From positions 1 through 41,778 of the forward strand of contig CAYFLR010000051.1 of assembly GCA_964343805.1 (NCBI GenBank): a DNA stretch of 41,778 nucleotides. The letters run 5' to 3'. The notes under the pieces are model-generated. The model saw only the letters and a program-made list of their open reading frames with translations, searched no databases and had not been told where the DNA came from. This DNA is from CAYFLR01 sp964343805 (GTDB taxonomy: Bacteria; Bdellovibrionota_B; Oligoflexia; CAYFLR01). Every line of letters begins with the position of its first letter. Position 1 is the stretch's first letter. The position numbers and the translations under genes are program-made. Below are positions 7,679 through 14,232 of this stretch, one piece after another.

Positions 7679-7744
7679 TGGGATGAAAGCACTGGTTTAC
7701 TTGAGGTGTCGAGTCCGACGGGGGCGCCTAGCCCATCCCAGCCA
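7679..7744 (+). pseudogene. Decayed tRNA-Gln copy (tRNA relic)
   Basis: TGGGATG (7679-7685) and CATCCCA-GCCA (7734-7744) repeat the acceptor stem, discriminator and CCA of the intact tRNA-Gln 45 nt upstream. Between them, GAGGTGTCGAGTCC resembles the T arm GAGGTTCGAGTCC. The D arm and anticodon arm are gone, and the T stem is disrupted by a G/C-rich insertion. The length is 66 nt instead of 75. It could be a dead tandem duplicate, an attachment-site remnant, or an acceptor-mimic RNA. Confidence 0.55.
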
Positions 7745-7825
7745 GGCTCTTCCCCAATTAAAGGGGCAGCCTCGCCGGCCGCAAGATTCTGCTCCTAATT
7801 TCGTATGGTAAATACACCGTTTACC
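7745..7825. other. Structured, locally GC-rich intergenic patch
   Basis: Immediately after the tRNA relic, GGCT..CCCC pairs with GGGG..AGCC (7745-7771, strong hairpin). Next is the palindromic GCCGGC near 7775. GGTAAA-N7-TTTACC (7807-7825) follows. The patch is clearly richer in G+C than its surroundings and has no convincing reading frame. It could be terminators for the convergent gene at 7847, or part of a small RNA or mobile-element scar. Confidence 0.4.
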
Positions 7826-7846
7826 ACCGCGCCGGTTGTTGACCAC

Positions 7847-8839
7847 TTAAAAATTCACTTCTATCAATAGGTTAGTAGAAATAGTTTGTCCCTTTCTCAT
7901 CTCATCAGGGATATCCTCTCCCTCTGGGATCATAAAATTATCCTCATTCAGAGATTCACTGACCATCTTTAAAGTACCATATTTTTCATGAAACCAATGT
8001 TTAATCTTTATATCTGCTTTGATTTTTGCTCCATCAGCTCCCACCTCTCCCCCAGAATCACTTTCGGAATATTTACATTGATAGGTCCCGGCAGGAACAG
8101 TGACCTGTTCATCACGCACTTCAACATCTATTTGATCCATCGTCATTCCCGGTGAATTCAAACCGTTTTGCGCCCAGCCTTTAAATTTCTTACAATTGGC
8201 GATGACCTCTGACTCTTTGTATTCTACAACCTCTGTGACAGGCTCTTTTTTTTCAGGGGCTTGGATAATACCTAAAGCTTGGTAGGCGTTCAGAGTATTT
8301 TGATCTGCCAGCATACCTAAAGGATTGCTATTATTATCTTCGGTTATGGTCTCCTCTTTGAAATAATCGTCCCCCACCTCTAAAATAGTGTAAGTTGTGG
8401 TAAAGCTGATAGTAGCCACCCACTGCCCTTGCAGAGCACTGTACATTTTTGTTTCATATTTGTAGGTCTTCTTCTGCCCTACCTCTTTGCCCTTAACAAA
8501 ATTAACCCAAGCCAATCCGCAATCCACTGTCTGTTGGTCAGGATCAGGGGTGATAGGCTTTGTGGTATTTTTTAAGATTGTTTTTTCATCATGGGGATTG
8601 ACCTTTTGGGCTATCTCATCCTCTGTTTTTTCGGGTTGATTAGTACCTCCAAGTCGACTTTGGGAGCCCTTCTGACCAGAGGCATCTGGGGTAGAGTTTG
8701 GTTTCTGTAAGGTTTGGGGTCCACTCTTTACGCTGGATGGCCGCATTATTTTTCGATTATCTCCACAATTTTGATAAAGCGTTAAAAAAAGAGTGAGAAA
8801 TAGGATAGAGCCATTCATCACCCATGTACGTTTAGACAT
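7847..8839 (-). CDS. Putative lipoprotein of unknown function
   Basis: 330 residues from the ATG at 8839, which has GAGG 5 nt upstream (an in-frame GTG at 8845 is too close to it). The signal segment ILFLTLFLTLYQNC leads to a Cys that is probably lipidated, although Gln-Asn before Cys departs from the usual lipobox. A low-complexity polar linker follows (about 30-95). The C-terminal domain is beta-rich with scattered cysteines (VDCGLAWVNFVKG, VIANCKKFKGWAQNG, TYQCKYSESD). I do not recognise the family. A few short features resemble other lipoproteins of the window (Cys-containing beta-rich body). Confidence 0.7.
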   Translation of the reverse strand: MSKRTWVMNGSILFLTLFLTLYQNCGDNRKIMRPSSVKSGPQTLQKPNSTPDASGQKGSQSRLGGTNQPEKTEDEIAQKVNPHDEKTILKNTTKPITPDPDQQTVDCGLAWVNFVKGKEVGQKKTYKYETKMYSALQGQWVATISFTTTYTILEVGDDYFKEETITEDNNSNPLGMLADQNTLNAYQALGIIQAPEKKEPVTEVVEYKESEVIANCKKFKGWAQNGLNSPGMTMDQIDVEVRDEQVTVPAGTYQCKYSESDSGGEVGADGAKIKADIKIKHWFHEKYGTLKMVSESLNEDNFMIPEGEDIPDEMRKGQTISTNLLIEVNF

Positions 8840-9151
8840 AGTCACCTCATTGCATTTCCAATCTTAATTATGTACCGCTCATCGTCAAAATCTAGGAATA
8901 ACTCCAATTTGAAAAGTTAAAGTTAAAATATTAGATAGTTAGACAAATCGAATATAATTAGAAAAACTGTTAGAATTGTGGAATTACTTAATGGAAATTC
9001 TAGACTTTGCATGTTCAAGGTCTTCCCCTAAGCACCATTCAACCACTGGTAATCATTATATTATTTTGATTAATTTAAGATTCCAAAAAGGTGTTCGATC
9101 TAAATGATTACCCCCCTTTTTATTGCATCAATCTATGCACTGGAGTCTTCT
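8840..9151. other. Divergent AT-rich intergenic region
   Basis: 312 nt between two divergently transcribed lipoprotein genes. It is very AT-rich, with AAGTTAAAGTTAAAAT near 8919. Promoters for both sides should lie here, but I cannot fix a convincing -35/-10 pair. No RNA gene or reading frame is supported. Confidence 0.5.
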
Positions 9152-10480
9152 ATGAGAGCATCATTACCCTCAATAAACCCTTTACTCGAAAAAAACACTT
9201 GGATAATAACAGTTATTCTCATGTCTATCATGTGGATGAGCTGCTCCAATAAAGAAGATGAACTCTCCATCACAGCCAACCCTGAATCTGGTAGCTATAC
9301 TGGCAGTATAAACGTCACCCTCACCCCTTCCATTGGAGGCAGCACTATTTACTACACCACGGATGGAACCACACCCACTCGAGAGTCAAATGTATACAGT
9401 GAGCCAGTCCGTATTACACATAGTATGGCACTCAAGTTTTTTGGTATCGCTCCAGTAAAAAGTAAAGGTTCTTTTACAGAGGGTCTTTCGAATACTTTTG
9501 GCGGAGAGGTAGAAACAGAAAACGTAAGTGAAGAGTATTCTGAGCAGTACATAATAGGATATTCATCAAGCGGTAGCAGTTCTTCAAGCAGTGGCACAGC
9601 AGCCACTTACAACCCTAAAAAAAGAGATTACAACTGCCCTTCAATCCCAGCTCTTAAAGCTAGGAAAATGGAAAATAGTCTCCTCAAAAATGGTTACTTA
9701 ACTGACTTAGAAAACTGGGAGCAACAAGAGTGCTCTTATGAATACCAACAACAAGATTGGTGGAACAAGCAGAACTACACTGAAGAGACAACCTGTGAGA
9801 TGGAAGAAGGAGAAGGATATGTTTCTTGGGAAAGAAGTAGCAACCTCTGGGGAAATGATCAACTCTCTATTTCCCAAGAGATCAATGAAGATATATCTGA
9901 CTTTGAAACTCTAGTTCTGTCAATGGATGTTTGGATCTGTATCCATAATCAGACCAATCCAGATTGGGGAACAGACAAAACAGGAACCATGCCTATCAAA
10001 GTTAACTTGGAATATGAAGATGAATACGGGAACAAAGAAAACTGGATTCATGGTTTTATGTACGATGTTCATTTAGAATCCAAGTTGAAAAACGTTACCA
10101 CCGTAACCAAATTAAAATGGAATCACATTGCACTCGATGTTTTAAATAATGAAAACCGAAAAGATCCGCTGGGAACGAAAGTATTAACCAAGCCAGTGAA
10201 AGTAACCAAGTTGTCCATTTTAGGAGCGGGGCAGGACTTTATTGCAGCCATCGGTAATATCAGGTTAAGAGATAATGCTGATGATGTAGCAAAAGAGGAA
10301 AGTGATTTTGTGGAAAACAGCAATAGTAATAATTCCAGTACCACTAATAGCAGTACCGAAATTAGCGCATCCCTGCGCCTAAGTATTCAGGCTCTTCTGG
10401 ATACTGGTACCAGCCACCAGCAAATAGCTGCTGAATTGGATATTGATCTATCCATTGTTGAGCAAGTGGCTGATGAATAA
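9152..10480 (+). CDS. Surface lipoprotein with chitobiase-type C-terminal (CHB_HEX_C) domain
   Basis: 442 residues from the ATG at 9152 (TGGAG 7 nt upstream; an in-frame start at 9104 has none). The signal ends MSIMWMSC, with a probable lipidated Cys. A CHB_HEX_C_1-type domain follows: PESGSYTGSINVTLTP and STIYYTTDGTTPT, then VYSEPVRI. A Ser-rich linker (YSSSGSSSSSSG) leads to a beta-rich domain with many Trp and acidic residues (SLLKNGYLTDLENWEQQ ... IGNIRLRDN), reminiscent of a carbohydrate-binding jelly roll. The final 40 residues look like a helix-turn-helix (LLDTGTSHQQIAAELDIDLS). It probably displays a glycan-binding module; the role of the C-terminal helices is unknown. Confidence 0.8.
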   Translation: MRASLPSINPLLEKNTWIITVILMSIMWMSCSNKEDELSITANPESGSYTGSINVTLTPSIGGSTIYYTTDGTTPTRESNVYSEPVRITHSMALKFFGIAPVKSKGSFTEGLSNTFGGEVETENVSEEYSEQYIIGYSSSGSSSSSSGTAATYNPKKRDYNCPSIPALKARKMENSLLKNGYLTDLENWEQQECSYEYQQQDWWNKQNYTEETTCEMEEGEGYVSWERSSNLWGNDQLSISQEINEDISDFETLVLSMDVWICIHNQTNPDWGTDKTGTMPIKVNLEYEDEYGNKENWIHGFMYDVHLESKLKNVTTVTKLKWNHIALDVLNNENRKDPLGTKVLTKPVKVTKLSILGAGQDFIAAIGNIRLRDNADDVAKEESDFVENSNSNNSSTTNSSTEISASLRLSIQALLDTGTSHQQIAAELDIDLSIVEQVADE

Positions 10481-10492
10481 GAAAATGCGACA

Positions 10493-10933
10493 TTAACGAT
10501 GTCTCTCAAAGTCGGCATGTAGATTAATAAAACCGGAAAGACCATGCTCTGATTGTCCCAGACCAGCAGCTAGATTTCCTTGAGCAAAATCTTTTAAGGA
10601 AAGCCAATCCTTTTGATTGTGACTGAATAAAATTTTTGATCGAGTGGCTTTGATGAAAAAGGTTTTCTGAGCTCTTATATAAAAAACAGCAGTATCATCC
10701 ATCTTAAAAATATCGCCTGACACGTCTATTTCAATAGGAATACGAGCTCCTGCAGGCACGGTTAAGATTTCCCCTTTTGTCACATGATCTGCTGCTTCAT
10801 ATCTAATCAGATCCTTCCCGGTAGTATTAATTATACCTTTTATAGACCAGTCTGAAAAAATAGGGGCAGCCGACAAGGAGGCTGACAATAAAAATAAAAG
10901 AGTAAGTCCAAGTAGCAAATTTCTTTTAAACAT
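10493..10933 (-). CDS. Small secreted protein of unknown function
   Basis: 146 residues from the ATG at 10933 (AAGAGGA upstream; the in-frame start at 10963 is unsupported). The signal peptide is LLLGLTLLFLLSASLSAA. The mature part is beta-rich (GEILTVPAGARIPIEIDV, DDTAVFYIRAQKTFFIKA) and ends in a His/Arg tail. It is convergent with the lipoprotein gene at 9152, 12 nt apart. No family is recognised. Confidence 0.7.
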   Translation of the reverse strand: MFKRNLLLGLTLLFLLSASLSAAPIFSDWSIKGIINTTGKDLIRYEAADHVTKGEILTVPAGARIPIEIDVSGDIFKMDDTAVFYIRAQKTFFIKATRSKILFSHNQKDWLSLKDFAQGNLAAGLGQSEHGLSGFINLHADFERHR

Positions 10934-11105
10934 AATATTCCTCTTAAAAATTAGAAAACGCAAACAAATCTGTTAAGTTGGAATCTAACAAAAAAAGGTT
11001 AATACAGAATTAGAAGAGAATTAAAAAATTCTAATGCTAAATAATCCCGCAGATTAAGTTACTTCCAACTTGTCTTCAGACAAAAAATAGGTTGTACTCC
11101 TGGTT

Positions 11106-11549
11106 ATGAATCCCAATTCACCTATTAAATATGATTTTTCTCTTAAAAACCTCGATTGGAAACAATTACAAGAGCTGTACCGTCTTGTTAATGTTGATAA
11201 AAGAGATCTAGCTAAGCTACAAAGATCCTTTAAAAATAGCGCTGTCACCTGCATTGCATATAAAAAAAGTACAATCGTGGGTGTGGGTCGAGCCACTTCA
11301 GATGGAGAGCACTACGGAGCCATCTTTGATTTGGCAGTCCATCCTCAATTTCAAAAGCAAGGTTTAGGTAGGAAGATCATGATTCAACTAGAAAAAAAAC
11401 TAGAAAATCACACCATCCTGCTCACCTCAAATCTAGAAAATGAAGAGTTTTATCGCAAGCTCGGTTATAAGAAGCACAAAAGAGTGCTGGCCAAACCCCC
11501 ATCTTCTCCCATAAGGGGAGCCCGAAAGTTTATTGAAGAACGTATTTAG
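11106..11549 (+). CDS. GNAT-family N-acetyltransferase
   Basis: 147 residues. Motif A of the GNAT fold is IFDLAVHPQFQKQGLGRKIM, with the acetyl-CoA pyrophosphate loop Q83-K-Q-G86-L-G88. Motif B is NEEFYRKLGYKKH. The substrate cannot be told from the sequence. The start has no clear ribosome-binding site; TTGTCT-N17-TGTACT ends about 7 nt before the ATG, so a leaderless transcript is possible but weakly supported. Confidence 0.88.
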   Translation: MNPNSPIKYDFSLKNLDWKQLQELYRLVNVDKRDLAKLQRSFKNSAVTCIAYKKSTIVGVGRATSDGEHYGAIFDLAVHPQFQKQGLGRKIMIQLEKKLENHTILLTSNLENEEFYRKLGYKKHKRVLAKPPSSPIRGARKFIEERI

Positions 11550-11652
11550 CAGCTCTCACCCCCATTATTTTAAAAAGTTCTAAAGTTTCAATTTCAAATG
11601 CCGATAAGAGGGCCACCAGGGTGGTAATTTTAAATTTTAGGGGGAACTCACG

Positions 11653-12714
11653 TTGAAGCTCTCAGATCTGCTTTTTATAATAGCTGCGCTTTATATAATC
11701 TTTCTGCTCGTTAGTTGTGGAAAAAACTCAACCCAGACGAAAAACCTTGATTACGAGGCAACCCTCCTCAGCGACTATGAAAAAACCCGGCGAGGAATCT
11801 TGTTTCTAAACTGGGAGATCCCTACTTCCACCAATTCAACCTTCCAATTAGTCAATAATGAAGAACTTGAGGCAGAGCTTTCGGATTGCCTTCAGGCACC
11901 AGAATCTTTAACCTGCCTGGAGTTTAAAAAGAGAAAAGCTTTGGAGTGTCAATTTAAATTTAATCTCATGCAGAATTATGACGATGAATGTCGGTACCTC
12001 TTCATGCTTCACCTGGAAAGCCTTGGATTCATACGACCAACACCCACAGATGAACAAACCAAGCTGGCCACCAGTGTGGAAGAGGTCCCGATTGAAGAAA
12101 GATTAACCTTTTGGAAAACCGAAAGAACAATCACCCAAGAAAATAAACAAAATACCATTATAGGTCTTCCCAACAATCAGCACTTCACTTTTAAAATTAT
12201 TGACTACCAAATAGAAGATCCTATCTTAAAAGAAAAAATCCCTAAGGCTTTAGAGCAACTGGAAAGTACCTTGGCATCTCCTCGCTTTTATCAAGGCATC
12301 AGCGAAATTCCCTTTACCGATATTTCCTGTCGAAGCCTTCTTTTAAAAGAAAATATAACCAGTTCAAAAGAGTTGGCAGCCTTTATAGCAAAGACTCATG
12401 TGGAAGTAAGTATCCGAGATTATGAAGCGACTCTAGATGTCACTGTAGCTAGCCGCTCGGGAAATCTGATTCAACTCAATAAAAACCGAAACAGGCGGAG
12501 CATTTCCGCTTGGACCGGAACTTTAATGCACGAGATGTTGCATGTGGCCAACTTTGATCATTGTTGGCAGAACAGTATTCGCAGGCATCCAAAAATTAAA
12601 AAATCCATTCCCTATCGGAGTGGGGATATTATGTCTGTATGTAGTGAAGACAGCACCGCCTTTGCTTTAGTTCCTACAAAAGAAAAAAAAGAACTAAAAA
12701 AGACACGGAAATAG
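11653..12714 (+). CDS. Metzincin-like zinc metalloprotease lipoprotein (zero frame)
   Basis: 353 residues from a TTG start with GGGGGA 8 nt upstream. The signal ends IIFLLVSC, with the lipidated Cys. The catalytic motif MHEMLHVANFDH has His293, Glu294, His297 and His303, spaced as in metzincins (HExxHxxGxxH), but Asn300 replaces the usual Gly. Met327 in GDIMSVCSE could be the Met-turn. The frame stops at 12712 shortly after a slippery A-AAA-AAG. An open frame in -1 continues the protein without any usable start codon, so either the product is extended by frameshifting or one A is missing from the sequence. A role in peptide or protein cleavage at the envelope is inferred. Confidence 0.82.
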   Translation: MKLSDLLFIIAALYIIFLLVSCGKNSTQTKNLDYEATLLSDYEKTRRGILFLNWEIPTSTNSTFQLVNNEELEAELSDCLQAPESLTCLEFKKRKALECQFKFNLMQNYDDECRYLFMLHLESLGFIRPTPTDEQTKLATSVEEVPIEERLTFWKTERTITQENKQNTIIGLPNNQHFTFKIIDYQIEDPILKEKIPKALEQLESTLASPRFYQGISEIPFTDISCRSLLLKENITSSKELAAFIAKTHVEVSIRDYEATLDVTVASRSGNLIQLNKNRNRRSISAWTGTLMHEMLHVANFDHCWQNSIRRHPKIKKSIPYRSGDIMSVCSEDSTAFALVPTKEKKELKKTRK

Positions 12715-12722
12715 CCTATTTC
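12696..12722 (+). promoter_or_regulatory. Possible programmed -1 ribosomal frameshift site
   Basis: The heptamer A-AAA-AAG (12696-12702) sits in the correct zero-frame register (CTA AAA AAG), the same as E. coli dnaX. After a 5-nt spacer (ACACG) a small hairpin GAAATA-GCC-TATTTC (12708-12722) covers the zero-frame stop at 12712. The hairpin is AT-rich and weak, and no Shine-Dalgarno-like stimulator is seen upstream. A lost A in the A-tract explains the data equally well. Confidence 0.4.
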
Positions 12723-13622
12723 ATCAGTGATCACATTGTCATTCATCAAACCCTTACTAAAGACAAATGCCAGGGAAAGGTTCCCATAATTACTGCTGAA
12801 AGTTATAAAGGGGCTTCTATCCCTACATATTATATTCAAGAAGCAAACCAAAACGGCTTAGCCATCAGTGACATTTTTAATGGAACCTTTAAACAGGGAT
12901 CCTCATTAAACTATACCCTGAAAAGAGTTCACTACGATCAAGTGAAAGAGTTGGGGTTTTCAGATCAGGTTTTCACCCCTCTCGCTTTTCTTCCCGCGTC
13001 GCACTCTCCCCTCTTTTCCTTTAACTATGAAGCAAGCGGTGAAGAGGATGTAAAAATTACAAATGGTCTCATGGCATCCCACCAATTCGATCCTCAACCC
13101 TATACCAAACTCATCCCCGCCACTTCACATTTAAAAGGATCTCTTTTCAATTCTCCACAAGGAGAAGATCATAGAGGAGGACTCATTGGCTTGGGATTTA
13201 ATTTATTTAACAAAGATAACGCTCTCAATATTTCCGCAGACTTTGCCTTAAGAAAAATCCTTACGGATTTAGAGAACCACGGGATGCCTGAAGTGGCAAG
13301 AGAAATTGCCCAAAATCAATGTCAAATTTGGCAAGAATTAGATCTCCCTAAAGTCTGTTCACTGGCTATTGTTGCTGATAAATATTGTGATATTGATTTA
13401 AGAGAAGAAAGAGAGGATGAAACATATCTTTGCAATGGAGTGAAAGCTCAGCCCACTCCCCTCGATGAGTACTTAGTAAATTTGGAAAACAATCGATTGT
13501 ATGGATCTGTCCCAGGTGGTTGTTCGATTCATAGTTCAGACGGAGCCTCCATAAACAACATAACCTTTTTTCTCTTATTAGTATTCCCTGTCGTGGTTTT
13601 TCTCCGACGAATAAAAAAGAGA
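12702..13622 (+). CDS. -1 frame continuation of the metalloprotease, with C-terminal sorting-like signal
   Basis: Open in the -1 frame from 12648, with no ATG/GTG/TTG before 12942, so translation must enter from the upstream gene. It adds about 300 residues: IAYFISDHIVIHQTL, DKCQGKVPIITAESYKG, then a domain with several Cys (CQIWQELDLPKVCSLAIVAD). Near its end is PGGCSIHSSDGAS (about 13512-13550), a hydrophobic helix (FFLLLVFPVVVF) and RRIKKR. This is the tripartite layout of MYXO-CTERM/GlyGly-CTERM-type sorting signals: short motif with Gly-Cys, membrane helix, basic cluster. The frame does not stop there but runs on into a lipoprotein-like sequence. The 408-residue frame from GTG 12942 alone would begin mid-domain. 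Confidence 0.6.
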
Positions 13623-14168
13623 TTATGGGTTCTGCTCTTTTTGCTATCCTCTTGTGGAGCACCAAATAACCCCTCTCATGATTCAGTGAATACTTTACCA
13701 GTCAGCCCTCTTCAAGCAACTGCAGAACCTATCAACACCAGCTACCAAATCACTCGCACAACCACAGAGGTTCTAGATGGGACCTGGATCAACTCCTGTA
13801 TGCCGCTTGTGGGTGAAGAGGATGAAGAGACCCTCTATTACCTTCGAATTCATTTTCACTTTCAAGCTCACCGAGAAAACAGTGGGAGCTATGAGTTAGA
13901 ATTGATTAAATATGAAGACAAAGAATGTCACAACCAAGTTAAGACAGAAAACTCTAAAGGAAGTTATCAGCTGAACCAAGTTCAAGATCAGCTCTATCAC
14001 TTGAAAATCTATGAAATTGAAACGCCTCACCCTCTTAAATCCAGCAGCAGCCCAATGAAAGTTAGAACCTTTGCCTTTAAAGGGGGGCAAGATGTCCAAC
14101 TAACCCTGTTCGATCAAGAGAGTTCCCTCGAAATACCACTGTCACGAGATAGATCAGTTCATTATTAA
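13611..14168 (+). CDS. Putative lipoprotein fused in frame to the preceding sequence
   Basis: KKRLWVLLFLLSSCGAPNN is a classic lipoprotein signal with Cys at 13653. No ATG precedes it: the codon in place of Met is ATA (13611), and the nearest in-frame alternative is GTG at 13593, with no ribosome-binding site. The mature domain has DGTWINSCMPLVGEED, LRIHFHFQAHRENSG and IKYEDKECHNQV, a beta-rich body with two or more Cys. A similar GTW...C...YxxxxC layout occurs in the lipoprotein at 34862-35563, suggesting paralogues. Either a fusion or a separate gene with a non-standard start. Confidence 0.5.
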   Translation: MKKRLWVLLFLLSSCGAPNNPSHDSVNTLPVSPLQATAEPINTSYQITRTTTEVLDGTWINSCMPLVGEEDEETLYYLRIHFHFQAHRENSGSYELELIKYEDKECHNQVKTENSKGSYQLNQVQDQLYHLKIYEIETPHPLKSSSSPMKVRTFAFKGGQDVQLTLFDQESSLEIPLSRDRSVHY

Positions 14169-14232
14169 GTATTTAATTAACTATGAAAAGGTGTATAATG
14201 GGCCAAACATTTTTATTTATGGATATAAATGG

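Noticed and set aside
7679..7744. Prophage or island attachment site with integrase
   Set aside because: The tRNA relic alone suggests it, but no integrase or phage gene is present in the window.
7599..7811. 70-codon plus-strand frame
   Set aside because: It begins inside tRNA-Gln and crosses a terminator and hairpins; not a protein gene.
12942..14168. A stand-alone gene starting at GTG 12942
   Set aside because: The frame continues upstream with protein-like sequence and the GTG has no ribosome-binding site; it is the tail of the upstream gene.
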